From Microbacterium sp. ProA8 (GTDB lineage Bacteria; Actinomycetota; Actinomycetes; Actinomycetales; Microbacteriaceae): a DNA stretch of 64,000 nt. The notes under the pieces are model-generated. The model had not been told where the DNA came from and made no database searches. It saw only the letters and a program-made list of their open reading frames with translations. The stretch covers positions 4,278,001-4,342,000 of the forward strand of contig NZ_CP157000.1 of NCBI RefSeq assembly GCF_039905635.1. Direction: 5' to 3'. Below, piece after piece: positions 27,587 to 36,247 of this stretch (its first letter is position 1; every line of letters begins with the position of its first letter). The position numbers and the translations under genes are program-made.

Positions 27587-28059
27587 CCGTCGTGCTGGTG
27601 GAGGGCGAGAGCGATCGCATCGCCGTGCAGACGCTGGCGACACGGATGGGGATGCGGATGCCGGAGATCCGCGTGGTGGGCGGCTCGAAGGGTGCGCGCC
27701 GCGTGGCCGCCGAGCTCACCGGCACCCGGCTGATCGGGCTCGTCGACCAGGGTGAGCGAGCGGACTTCGAGCGCGTGCTCGACACGGTGTTCGTGTGCGA
27801 TCCCGACCTCGAGGCCGAGTTCGTCCGGGCGCTCGGCGTCGAGGGGGTCGAGGCGGTCATCGCGGAACAGGGCGAGCTCGCCTCGTTCCGCAGCCTGCAG
27901 CGCCAGCCGTTCCAGCGCGGCCGCCCCGCCGAGGCGCAGCTCGCACGCTTCTTCGGCGGCCGCAGCGGCAACAAGGCCCGCTACGCCGGGCTGCTCGCGG
28001 CAGCGGTGCCGCTGGACCGCATACCGCCGCCGCTCGCGGCCCTCCTCGCCGCCGTGTGA
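27583..28059 (+). CDS. Standalone TOPRIM-domain protein (OLD-type fold)
   Basis: This 158-residue protein opens with VVLVEGESDRIAVQTLA, the glutamate-bearing first motif of TOPRIM domains. GLVDQGER replaces the usual DxD strand with D-x-G-E. The remainder (DPDLEAEFVRALG, then FGGRSGNKARYAGL) matches the C-terminal half of OLD-family nuclease TOPRIM domains, but no ATPase domain is attached. It overlaps the LysR gene by ATGA. Nuclease, primase-like or nucleotide-binding activity cannot be told apart, and the second acidic motif looks weak. Confidence 0.65.
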   Translation: MTVVLVEGESDRIAVQTLATRMGMRMPEIRVVGGSKGARRVAAELTGTRLIGLVDQGERADFERVLDTVFVCDPDLEAEFVRALGVEGVEAVIAEQGELASFRSLQRQPFQRGRPAEAQLARFFGGRSGNKARYAGLLAAAVPLDRIPPPLAALLAAV

Positions 28060-28081
28060 CCTGCGCGCGGCGAGGAACGTT

Positions 28082-28125
28082 CGGTCGTTGAGCGAGCGAG
28101 GAACGAGCGAGACGAAACGCCCCCG
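28082..28125. repeat. Half copy of the dispersed palindromic repeat
   Basis: CGGTCGTTGAGCGAGCGAGG followed by GAGCGAGACGAAACGC matches one side of the 110-bp repeat unit found at 5588-6066. The complementary half is missing. It lies 22 bases after the TOPRIM gene. Confidence 0.85.
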
Positions 28126-28264
28126 GACCCGCCGACGGCATCCGTCACCCGTCCAGAGGATGAGGGCGCTCTCACGCACCGCTCGCCGCCCGTTCACCGA
28201 GTCGTCGCACGCTCGTCGCCGCCCGGTCAGCGCGCGGTGCGGCGTCCGCGGTTGCGTCGGAGGC

Positions 28265-30550
28265 ATGAGTCGAATCCCCACACGACGCGTCCTGCCGCGC
28301 CTTCTAGCCGCGGCAGCAGCGACGGTCACCGCCGTCGCGCTCCTTCCCGCCACCGCAGCCTCGGCGCAGCCCGCCACCGCTGCCGCGGCTGCGGCCTCGC
28401 AGTCGCCGTACGTGCAGACGCACGTGCCGACGCTCGTCGCCCGGGCGACATTGTCGGCCGACCACCTCGAGTCAGGCCCGGCCTCGGGCGCGCTCGCGAG
28501 CCCGGGCAACGGCCGCACCGGACCCTGGGACGGCCAGGTGATCCCCGGATTCTCGGCCGCGATCGACAACGGCGACGGCACGTTCTGGGCACAGCCCGAC
28601 AACGGCTTCGGCACCAAGGGCAACTCCGCCGACTTCCTGCTGCGCAACTATCTCGTGCGTCCGGCCTGGCAGACAGCCGAAGGCGGCGCGGGCGAGATCC
28701 AGATCGAGCGGTTCATCTCGTACAACGACCGCAACGGCGTCCTCGACTTCCCGATCGTGAACGAGGGCACCGCCGAGCGCCTCCTTACCGGCGGCGACTT
28801 CGACATCGAGTCGGTCGTCAAGGCCAAGGACGGCACGTTCTGGGTCGGCGAGGAGTTCGGGCCGTTCCTGCTGCACTTCGCCGCCGACGGCACCCTGCTC
28901 GACAAGCCGTACGCCCTCGAGGGCGCCAAGTCGCCGGCGAACCCCTACCTGCAGCCGGGCGAGACCCCGCGCGTGCGCTCGAGCCGCGGGTTCGAGGCAC
29001 TGGCCGCCTCCGTCAACGGACGCTACCTCTACCCCGTCGTCGAGGGCTCGTACGCCGACGACACGGACCTGCGCCGCCGCGAGATCCTCGAGTTCGACAC
29101 GCGCGCCGGGCAGTACACCGGTCGCACCTGGAGCTACCAGACCGACCAGGAGCCGAACGTCATCGGCGACGCGTTCACCGTGCGCAATGACGTGCTCATC
29201 CTCATCGAGCGCGACGACTTCGAGGGCGAGCAGTCCGTCACCAAGCGCGTCTACGAGGTGGACCTCCGCCGCACCGACGCCGAGGGCTACCTCGAGAAGA
29301 CGCTCGTGCTCGACGCGCTGCGCATCGCCAACCCCCACGCCATCGGTGCCGGTGACGGCTACGGCACGGGCGAGATCTACTCGCTCCCGGTGCAGTCGTT
29401 CGAGACCGTCGTGCAGCTGAAGGACGGCAGCCTCCTCATCGGCAACGACAACAACTACCCGGGCAACGACGCGCGTATCCCCGGCACGCCCGACGACACC
29501 GAGTTCGCGATCATCGACCTCGACAAGACCAAGCTCGAGCCGTCGACGGTCAGCCTCATCGGCCACCGCGGCGCGAGCGGGTCACGCCCCGAGCACACGC
29601 TCGCCGCGTACGAGACGGCCATCGTGCAGTGCGCCGACTACATCGAGCCCGACGTCGTGTCGACCAAGGACGGCGTGCTCGTCGCGCGCCACGAGAACGA
29701 GATCAGCGGGACGACGGATGTCGCGACCCGCCCCGAGTTCGCCGCACGCAAGGCGACGAAGCTCATCGACGGAACGTCGATCACCGGCTGGTTCACCGAG
29801 GACTTCACCTTCGCCGAGCTGCGCACGCTCCGCGCCAAGGAGCGCCTGCCGCAGACGCGTCCGGCCAACACGGCGTTCGACGGGCTGTACGTCATCCCGA
29901 CGCTCGACGAGGTCATCGACCTCGCCCGCCACTCGGTCAGCTGCGACGGCCGCACGGTCGGCGTGTACCCCGAGACGAAGCATCCGTCGTACTTCGACTC
30001 GATCGGGCTCTCGCTCGAGGAGCCGCTGGTCGCGGCCCTGCAGGCGAACGGCGTGGACCGCGCGGACGCGCCCGTGATCGTGCAGAGCTTCGAGACCGCC
30101 AACCTGCGCGACCTCGCCGGCCTGACCGACGTCACCCTGGCGCAGCTGGTGAGCAACTCCGGTCGTCCGTACGACTTCACCCTCGCTGGCGACACCCGCA
30201 CCTACAAGGACCTGGTGACCCCGGCCGGGCTCGCCGAGATCGCCACCTACGCCGACGGCGTGGGCCTCGAGAAGTCCGTGATGATCCCGCGCACGGCCGA
30301 CGGCCGCCTCGGCACGCCCACCCCGGTCATCGCGGACGCGCACGCGGCGGGACTCTCGGTGCACGGCTGGACGTTCCGCGCCGAGAACCAGTTCCTGCCC
30401 GTCGACTTCCGCTCGAGCGCCGACCCGAACGCCTACGGCGACCTCGCCGGCGAGCTCCAGGCGTTCATCGGCGCCGGCATGGACGGCGTCTTCAGCGACC
30501 ACCCCGGCATCGCCGCGGTGACCATCGACACGGTCACCCTCGCGGGCTGA
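28265..30550 (+). CDS. Secreted esterase-like-phytase / glycerophosphodiester phosphodiesterase fusion
   Basis: This is an exported 761-residue protein with a signal peptide of about 35 residues ending in TAASAQPA. Residues about 55-420 match the phytase-like/esterase-like beta-propeller domain (GRTGPWDGQVIPGFSAAIDN, DFDIESVVKAKDGTFWVGEE). Residues about 429-755 form a GDPD domain with catalytic IGHRGASGSRPEHTLAAY, the EPD metal motif and a second His in VARHENE. It would release glycerol-3-phosphate from phosphodiesters outside the cell. The start is ATG 28265; the upstream frame to 27752 is a shadow. No wall-sorting signal is seen. Confidence 0.85.
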   Translation: MSRIPTRRVLPRLLAAAAATVTAVALLPATAASAQPATAAAAAASQSPYVQTHVPTLVARATLSADHLESGPASGALASPGNGRTGPWDGQVIPGFSAAIDNGDGTFWAQPDNGFGTKGNSADFLLRNYLVRPAWQTAEGGAGEIQIERFISYNDRNGVLDFPIVNEGTAERLLTGGDFDIESVVKAKDGTFWVGEEFGPFLLHFAADGTLLDKPYALEGAKSPANPYLQPGETPRVRSSRGFEALAASVNGRYLYPVVEGSYADDTDLRRREILEFDTRAGQYTGRTWSYQTDQEPNVIGDAFTVRNDVLILIERDDFEGEQSVTKRVYEVDLRRTDAEGYLEKTLVLDALRIANPHAIGAGDGYGTGEIYSLPVQSFETVVQLKDGSLLIGNDNNYPGNDARIPGTPDDTEFAIIDLDKTKLEPSTVSLIGHRGASGSRPEHTLAAYETAIVQCADYIEPDVVSTKDGVLVARHENEISGTTDVATRPEFAARKATKLIDGTSITGWFTEDFTFAELRTLRAKERLPQTRPANTAFDGLYVIPTLDEVIDLARHSVSCDGRTVGVYPETKHPSYFDSIGLSLEEPLVAALQANGVDRADAPVIVQSFETANLRDLAGLTDVTLAQLVSNSGRPYDFTLAGDTRTYKDLVTPAGLAEIATYADGVGLEKSVMIPRTADGRLGTPTPVIADAHAAGLSVHGWTFRAENQFLPVDFRSSADPNAYGDLAGELQAFIGAGMDGVFSDHPGIAAVTIDTVTLAG

Positions 30551-30603
30551 ACCCTCGGGGCGCCGAGGCGGGCGGGGGATGCTGCGGCATCCTCCGCCCG
30601 TCT

Positions 30604-30744
30604 CGTTCGTTGAGCGCGCGAGGAACGTGGTCCTTGAGCGAGCGTGCGAGTCGAAACGCAGAGACGAAACGCCCCGGACTCGACGCCGCCCGGCGGCTCG
30701 GCGCGTTTCGTCTCGGTCGCTGGCGCTCCCTCGCTCAACGACCG
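30604..30744. repeat. Dispersed palindromic repeat, rearranged copy
   Basis: It contains GAGACGAAACGC (from 30661) and GCGTTTCGTCTC, plus the terminal arm CTCGCTCAACGACCG ending at 30744. The left side is scrambled, with two partial arms (TCGTTGAGCG and CCTTGAGCGAGCG). Most of it is in reverse order relative to the bkd array. It lies after the GDPD gene and before the convergent peptidase gene. Confidence 0.85.
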
Positions 30745-30814
30745 CGAATTCGGGGTGGGGTGACGAGGCCCCAACTCGCGCCGCACCGGTCCGCGGCATC
30801 CGTTCCCGCCCGTG

Positions 30815-32065
30815 TTAGCGCACGCGACGCCCGTGTGCGATGTCGATGAGGCGCGCGAGCACCTCGCCGCCCGACCGCAGGCCGTTGTGCTCGTGCTCGC
30901 TCGTGATCCAGGGCGTGACGCCGGGGAGCAGGCGCGCGGTCTCCATCGAGAACTCGAACGGCACGTAGAGGTCGTTGGCGTAGACGGCGGCGGCTCCGCG
31001 GGCTCCGGATGCCGCGATCGCGGCCGCGTCGTAGAGCCGCGGCCACGCGAACCCGGCGAGTTCGAGCGTCACGTCGCGCCAGGGCTGGAATCCGGGCACA
31101 GTGTCGGCCCACTCGCGGCGCACGTGCTCGCCGGTGAAGAGGGTCGGGTCGTCGCGGAAGTCGTCGGGCTCGGTGCGCTCCGCCGACCACTCGGTGGCGT
31201 AGCCGTCGGCATAGCTGGACTCGTGGAAGACGTAGTACAGCGGGTTGCGCGCGTCGAACGGCATCGCCGCGGCGAGGTCGTGGCGGAAGGCGTTGGTGTG
31301 GGGCTCCAGTTCGAGCAGGCTCCAGAGCTTCTGCCACCCCTCGTTGGTGCCGAGCGCCGAGCCCGCGGAGCGCACGCGGGAGACCGAGGCCACCTCACCG
31401 TCGGGCAGCACGAGCGCGCCCGCGTCGGCGAGGTCGACGATCCGCCGCATCGCGTCGCGGTGCGCGGGGAAGCGCCGGTAGTAGCGCTCGGACGCCTCGC
31501 GCATCTTGTCGTACGTGAGGGCGTAGACATCGTCGGGATGCCGCCCCACGGCGCTCAGTCCGCCGGTGATGTAGACGTGCTCGAGGGACGCGGCATCCGT
31601 CGACAGATAAGCCAGGGTCGTGAACCCGCCGAAGGACTGCCCCAGCACGCTCCACCGCTCGGCGCCCAGCTCAGCACGCACGGCCTCGCAGTCGCGCACG
31701 ATCGCATCGGCGCGCAGGTGCGTGATGTACTCGGCGAGCTCGGTCGTGCCGCGCTCGAGGTCGCGGTCGCTGACGGGCGTCGACAGTCCGGTGCCGCGCT
31801 GATCGAGCAGCACGACCCGGTGGTGCTCGAGCGCCTCGTCCAGCCACGACGGCGCGGCCGGCGAATGGAACGCGCGCGGCGCCTCGTGCCCCGGCCCGCC
31901 CTGCAGGAACACCAGGTAGGGGAGGTCGCCGCCGCCCTCGCGCGTGACCACGGCGGCGTGGATGTCGATCGTCCGGCCATCCGCCGGATCGCCCCACACC
32001 AGTGGGACGGTGAGGGTGTGGTCGTCGATGGTCAGGTCCTGCATCCGGCGCGTCGTCACGGGCAT
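30815..32065 (-). CDS. Proline iminopeptidase-like alpha/beta hydrolase
   Basis: This is a 416-residue hydrolase of peptidase family S33. The oxyanion motif FLQGGPGHEAP, the segment LDQRGTGLSTP, the nucleophile elbow GQSFGG (Ser intact) and the terminal His in SEHEHNGLRSGGE are all present. It would remove N-terminal proline or similar residues from peptides. The reading frame runs upstream to 32293 through repeat-like sequence, so the start was set at ATG 32065. ATG 32044 is also possible and neither has a strong ribosome-binding site. Confidence 0.85.
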   Translation of the reverse strand: MPVTTRRMQDLTIDDHTLTVPLVWGDPADGRTIDIHAAVVTREGGGDLPYLVFLQGGPGHEAPRAFHSPAAPSWLDEALEHHRVVLLDQRGTGLSTPVSDRDLERGTTELAEYITHLRADAIVRDCEAVRAELGAERWSVLGQSFGGFTTLAYLSTDAASLEHVYITGGLSAVGRHPDDVYALTYDKMREASERYYRRFPAHRDAMRRIVDLADAGALVLPDGEVASVSRVRSAGSALGTNEGWQKLWSLLELEPHTNAFRHDLAAAMPFDARNPLYYVFHESSYADGYATEWSAERTEPDDFRDDPTLFTGEHVRREWADTVPGFQPWRDVTLELAGFAWPRLYDAAAIAASGARGAAAVYANDLYVPFEFSMETARLLPGVTPWITSEHEHNGLRSGGEVLARLIDIAHGRRVR

Positions 32066-32102
32066 GTGTCCGAGCCTAGGTGCTGCCGCCGACGCGGCGT
32101 GG

Positions 32103-32220
32103 GCTGCTCGGGGCACAGCCCACGGCAACGCGATGGCCGGTCGTTGACGCCGCTGCTCGGGGGCACGGCCCACGGCCACGCGATGTCCGGACGTTGGCGC
32201 CGCCGCTCGGGGGTCACGAC
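32103..32220. repeat. Degenerate 49-50-bp tandem repeat, about 2.4 copies
   Basis: Copies begin at 32103, 32152 and 32202 (the last partial), each starting GCTGCTCGGG or GCCGCTCGGG. Copies 1 and 2 differ by about five substitutions and one base. It fills much of the 286-base gap before the peptidase start. The rest of the gap (32221-32351) has a looser repetition around GCGTTTCGCGACC / GCGTGTTGCGACC but no gene. Confidence 0.75.
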
Positions 32221-32351
32221 GCGCCGTGACGTTGGGCGGGACACGGCGTTTCGCGACCGCCGAACCAGCGCCGCTATCCGGTTGTCGTGACACGCGGCAA
32301 CGCCCCAGGCGTTGCGGCGTGTTGCGACCCCTGAACCAGCCGCGTGTGGAG

Positions 32352-33422
32352 CTAGGGCGAGGGCGCCGTGTCGCGCAGCGGACCTCCGGTGGACGGCGCC
32401 GCGGTGTGTGCGGTGACGACGAAGTCGTCGACGTTGCGGAGGTGCGCGCGCACGCTCCGCTCGGCGTCGAGGGCGATCGCCTCGGCGTCGGCGTCCGCGG
32501 TGACGGCGATGAGCGCGTCGCCCTGGAGGCGGTGTCCGACCCAGCGGAGGCGGACGCGGTCGATCCGCGCCACGCCGGCGACGTGTTCCAGCGCGTGCTC
32601 GGTGCGGTCCACGAGCTCGGGCTCGACGCCGTCGAGAAGGCGACGCCCGACGCTGCGCACGGTGCCGATGAGCAGCACGAAGATCGCCGCGGCGATGATC
32701 AGGCCCACGATCGGGTCGGCGAGGGGGAAGCCGAGGAGCACCCCGATGCCTCCCAGCACCACCGCGAGCGACGTGAAGCCGTCGGTGCGGGCGTGCACAC
32801 CGTCCGCCACGAGCGCGGCCGACCCGATGCGCTTGCCCACGCGGATGCGATACACGGCGACGATCTCGTTGCCGGCGAACCCGATGACACCCGCGGCGAT
32901 CACCCACCCGAGGTTGTGGAGCGGCTGCGGGTGCAGCATCCGATCGATCGCCTGCCAGGCTGCCACGATCGCCGAGAGCGCGACGACGAACACGATGAAC
33001 AGCCCCGCCAGGTCTTCGGCGCGTCCGAGCCCGTAGGTGTAGCGACGGGATGCCGCGCGCCGGCCGAGCACGAACGCGATCCACAGCGGCACGGCCGTGA
33101 GGGCGTCGGAGAGGTTGTGGACCGTGTCGGCGAGGAGCGCGACCGACCCGCTGAACGCGACGACGATCGCCTGCAGCACGGTGGTGGCGAGCAGGATCAC
33201 GAGGCTGATCTTCAGCGCGCGGACACCGGCCGAGCTGGCCTCCATCGCGTCGTCGATCGCCTCGGCCGCATCGTGCGAATGCGGAACGAACAGCTCGTGC
33301 AGGATGCCGCGCAGCCCCGTGGGATGGGAGTGTCCATGGTCGCCGTGGCCGTGGTCGTGGCCGTGGTCGCCGTGGGCATGGCCGTGGCCGTGGTCGGGAT
33401 GCCCCGCGGCCTGCGCGCTCAT
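32352..33422 (-). CDS. Cation diffusion facilitator family metal exporter with His-rich N-terminus
   Basis: This is a 356-residue CDF (CzcD-like) transporter that exports zinc or similar ions in exchange for protons. The N-terminal His-rich segment (about residues 8-33) consists of repeated DHGHGHAHG-type units. Six membrane helices follow, with the metal site motif HNLSDA in helix 2 and HARTDGFTS in helix 5. A cytoplasmic C-terminal domain covers about 270-340. ATG 33422 overlaps the stop of the ArsR gene (ATGA). Metal-responsive derepression by that regulator is the likely control. Confidence 0.92.
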   Translation of the reverse strand: MSAQAAGHPDHGHGHAHGDHGHDHGHGDHGHSHPTGLRGILHELFVPHSHDAAEAIDDAMEASSAGVRALKISLVILLATTVLQAIVVAFSGSVALLADTVHNLSDALTAVPLWIAFVLGRRAASRRYTYGLGRAEDLAGLFIVFVVALSAIVAAWQAIDRMLHPQPLHNLGWVIAAGVIGFAGNEIVAVYRIRVGKRIGSAALVADGVHARTDGFTSLAVVLGGIGVLLGFPLADPIVGLIIAAAIFVLLIGTVRSVGRRLLDGVEPELVDRTEHALEHVAGVARIDRVRLRWVGHRLQGDALIAVTADADAEAIALDAERSVRAHLRNVDDFVVTAHTAAPSTGGPLRDTAPSP

Positions 33423-33784
33423 TCGGCGACCTTGTCGGCGTGGTGATGGCGGGGCGTGCCGCCGAGCGAGTGCTCGGCCTGGTGGATCGCGTCGGCGACG
33501 AGGCGCGAGGCGTGCTCGTTCTCGAGCCGGTAGAACACCCGCTGCCCCTCCTGCCGCGTCGAGACGATGCGCGCGAGCCGGAGCTTCGCGAGATGCTGCG
33601 AGACCGCGGCCGGCGACTTGTCGACGATGTCGGCGAGGTGGTTCACGGACAGTTCGCCGGCGTCCTGCAAGGCAAGGACGATGCGCACGCGCGTGGCGTC
33701 TGCCAGCATCGCGAACACCTCCACCGCGAGTTCGACGAAGCTGCTGTCGACCGCGTATCCGCATCCCTGCTTATCTGCACTCAT
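33419..33784 (-). CDS. ArsR/SmtB-family metal-sensing repressor
   Basis: This is a 121-residue winged-helix repressor with ELSVNHLADIVDKSPAAVSQH as the recognition region. A C-terminal helix rich in His and acidic residues (ENEHASRLVADAIHQAEH) and a HHH tail match the position of the alpha-5 zinc sites of SmtB/CzrA, though the ligand spacing is not exactly canonical. It overlaps and precedes the CDF exporter gene, so it most likely represses both and releases them when metal binds. A Cys near the N-terminus (residue 8) could contribute a second site. Confidence 0.9.
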   Translation of the reverse strand: MSADKQGCGYAVDSSFVELAVEVFAMLADATRVRIVLALQDAGELSVNHLADIVDKSPAAVSQHLAKLRLARIVSTRQEGQRVFYRLENEHASRLVADAIHQAEHSLGGTPRHHHADKVAE

Positions 33785-33793
33785 ACGCAGATA
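33772..33793. promoter_or_regulatory. Operator dyad overlapping the ArsR start codon
   Basis: TATCTGC and GCAGATA are perfect seven-base complements separated by eight bases, and the ArsR start codon (33782-33784) lies in the spacer. An autoregulatory site at this position suggests a leaderless or very short-leader transcript. Confidence 0.6.
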
Positions 33794-33917
33794 CTACGTC
33801 GATCGCGATAACAACGCACGCCCGCCTGCGCCTCGCGGGCAGGGCGCTCCGCGAGGATGAATTGAGCCGGGCGCTGAGGGAGGCCGGTCAGCGGGCGCGG
33901 GTGCGAAGCTAGGCAGC

Positions 33918-34436
33918 ATGCCGATCCTTCCCACCGAGCGCGATCCGCGGTTCACCACGATCCGGCGAGGCGGCACCCTTACCGACGACGACCACCGTCT
34001 GCTCGCGGAGTGGGCGGCGCAGTGCGCCGAGCGCGTGCTGCCATTGTTCGAGAGGGAGCAGCCGGGCGACAGCCGCCCGCGCGATGCCATCGAGCTTGGC
34101 CGCGCCTGGATCCGCGGCGAGGTTCCGATGAAAGAGGCTCACCAGCGGGCGTTCGTCGCGAACGCCGCGGGCAAGGGTCTGCCCGATCCTGCGAAGTTCG
34201 CCGCCCTCGCGGCCGGGCAAGCCGTCGCCGTGGCGCACGTGGCAGCGCATGAGCTCGGTGCCGCGGCGTACGCGATCCGGGCGGTGGTGGCATCCGTCCC
34301 CGGCAGTGAGGCGGACGCGGCGCGCCTGGCGGAACGAGACTGGCAGCGCGCGCAGCTGCCGGAGGAGATCCGCGAGCTGGTGCTCGACGACCAGCGCCTC
34401 CGCAGCCCGATCTGCTGGAACGTCTTCGACGACTGA
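33918..34436 (+). CDS. Imm5-like putative immunity protein
   Basis: This 172-residue soluble helical protein contains LLAEWAAQCAERVLPLFERE followed by DSRPRDAIELGRAWIRGEV, the pattern of the Imm-5-like family described from polymorphic-toxin loci. Family members are often encoded alone. No toxin gene is adjacent: the neighbours are an ArsR-CDF pair and a MATE exporter. Immunity function is therefore only family-based, and a housekeeping role is equally possible. It starts at ATG 33918 with no obvious ribosome-binding site. Confidence 0.65.
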   Translation: MPILPTERDPRFTTIRRGGTLTDDDHRLLAEWAAQCAERVLPLFEREQPGDSRPRDAIELGRAWIRGEVPMKEAHQRAFVANAAGKGLPDPAKFAALAAGQAVAVAHVAAHELGAAAYAIRAVVASVPGSEADAARLAERDWQRAQLPEEIRELVLDDQRLRSPICWNVFDD

Positions 34437-34618
34437 CCGCACCGGCGCGCACCCCCGCACTGCACCAGTGCTCGCGCTCACGCCCGCACCGAGACAGGGG
34501 ATCTGCGCCGAGACCGAGAGCACCGCCCCCTGGCTCGACGGAAATCCCCGGTCTCGACGAAACCATGGACGCCGGCCGCGAAACCCGGGTTCCACGCGGG
34601 CCGAAACCGGGGCCGGGC

Positions 34619-36148
34619 TCAGCCGCGGGCGCTGCGCCGTTCGCGCTCGGCCGCGCGCAGAGTCCTGCGCCGGCGGCGCGGGGGAGTCGGCGTCGCCGTC
34701 TGCGCCGCGGTCGGCAGCACGATCGGCTGCGTGACCACGGCGTCGACGACCATCGAGCCGTCGGTCGGACCGATGACCGCGATCGGCGTCGTCGGCGTCA
34801 TCACCATCGGCGACACGGCGGCCGTCGCGAGCTGGCGGTGCGCCACGAGGTAGGCGGGCACGAGCACCACGACGGCGCCGAGCCACGCGAGCGGATTGCT
34901 CGCGGCCACGCCGATGAAGCCGAAGATCCCGCCCAGCACGACGGCCGCGCCGACGCGCATGACGAGCTCGATCACACCGGTGACGGTGGGGATGAGGGCG
35001 TGGCCGAGCCCCTGCAGCGCACCGCGGAGCACGAACAGGATGCCGAGGATCCAGTACGTCGCCCCGTTGATCGCGAGCATCTGCGCCGCCATCCCCACGA
35101 CCTCGCCCGACCCCTCACCGACGAACAGCTGCACCAGCACCGCGCCGAACGCGATGAGGAGCGCCCCGAGCACGATCGCAGCGGCGACCGTCATCCACGT
35201 CGCCTGGGTGACGCCACGGCGGATGCGGTCGGGCCGCCCGCCGCCATGGTTCTGCGCGACGAACATCGACACCGCGAGTCCCAGCGACTGCAGCAGCGCG
35301 ACGGCGAGGCCATCGACGCGGGACGCCGCGGTGTAGGCGGCGACCGCGTCCGCGCCGAGGCCGTTGAGGGCGACCTGCACCGACAGCGTCCCGATCGCGA
35401 TGATCGAGGCCTGGAAGCCCATCGGAAGCCCGAGGCGCAGGTGCTCGGCGATCTCTGCGCGGCGGACACGCCAGTCGGTGCGTCGCACATGGAGCACCGG
35501 CATCCGTCGACGGACGAACTCGAGGCACAGCAGCACCGAGATGGCCTGTGAGACGACGGTGGCGAGCGCGGCGCCGCCGACGCCCCAGCCGAGCGGGCCG
35601 ACCATGAGGATCACCAGGACGACGTTCAGGCCGCACGCCAGCGTGAGGAAGACGAGCGGCGTGCGGGAGTCGCCGATCGCGCGGATGATCGCCGAGAGGT
35701 AGTTGAAGAACATCATCGCGCCGGCGCCGAGGAAGCTGATCTGGGCGAAGACGACGGCGTCGTCCATGAGCTCGACGGGAGTCCGCAGCAGCACCAGCAG
35801 CGGGCCGGCGAGCAGCGGTGCACCGACGGTGAGCAGCAGCGTGCACACGCCGGTGAGGATGGTGCCCACCGCGACCGAGCGACGCACCGCCGCGTAGTCG
35901 CGTGCGCCGAACGCCTGCGCGGTGGGGATCGCGAAGCCGGAGGTGAGGCCCCACGCGAACCCCAGCAGCAGGAACAGCATGCTGCCCGTCGCGCCGACCG
36001 CGGCGAGCGCGTCGACGCCGAGATGGCGCCCGACGACGACGGCATCGACGAACTGATACAGCTGCTGCACGACGTTGCCGATGAGCAGGGGGACGGCGAA
36101 CACGACGATGACGCGCCACGGGCGGCCCGTCGTCAGGGCGGTGGTCAT
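34619..36148 (-). CDS. MATE-family multidrug/toxin efflux transporter
   Basis: This is a 509-residue twelve-helix exporter. The N-lobe begins GRPWRVIVVFAVPLLIGNVV with QQLYQFVDAVVVGRHLGVDA, the classic MATE first repeat. The C-lobe repeats the pattern with RLGLPMGFQASIIAIGTLSV. A hydrophilic C-terminal tail of about 60 residues (Thr/Pro-rich, then Arg-rich) is longer than usual. It exports cationic drugs or metabolites using ion gradients. An A/T-rich dyad about 110 bases upstream may regulate it. Confidence 0.9.
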   Translation of the reverse strand: MTTALTTGRPWRVIVVFAVPLLIGNVVQQLYQFVDAVVVGRHLGVDALAAVGATGSMLFLLLGFAWGLTSGFAIPTAQAFGARDYAAVRRSVAVGTILTGVCTLLLTVGAPLLAGPLLVLLRTPVELMDDAVVFAQISFLGAGAMMFFNYLSAIIRAIGDSRTPLVFLTLACGLNVVLVILMVGPLGWGVGGAALATVVSQAISVLLCLEFVRRRMPVLHVRRTDWRVRRAEIAEHLRLGLPMGFQASIIAIGTLSVQVALNGLGADAVAAYTAASRVDGLAVALLQSLGLAVSMFVAQNHGGGRPDRIRRGVTQATWMTVAAAIVLGALLIAFGAVLVQLFVGEGSGEVVGMAAQMLAINGATYWILGILFVLRGALQGLGHALIPTVTGVIELVMRVGAAVVLGGIFGFIGVAASNPLAWLGAVVVLVPAYLVAHRQLATAAVSPMVMTPTTPIAVIGPTDGSMVVDAVVTQPIVLPTAAQTATPTPPRRRRRTLRAAERERRSARG

Positions 36149-36247
36149 GAAGGCGGCTCTCGAAGGAGAAGGCGAGGAGGGGGACGGATGCCGCGGCAGC
36201 GGGTGGTGCGCGAAGACGAGGGTGCGCGGGTGCGAAGCGACAGTCGC

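Noticed and set aside
26650..28059. A 469-residue + frame covering the LysR and TOPRIM genes
   Set aside because: The first two-thirds is an out-of-frame Arg/Pro-rich shadow of the LysR gene. Only the last 158 codons from ATG 27583 are protein-like.
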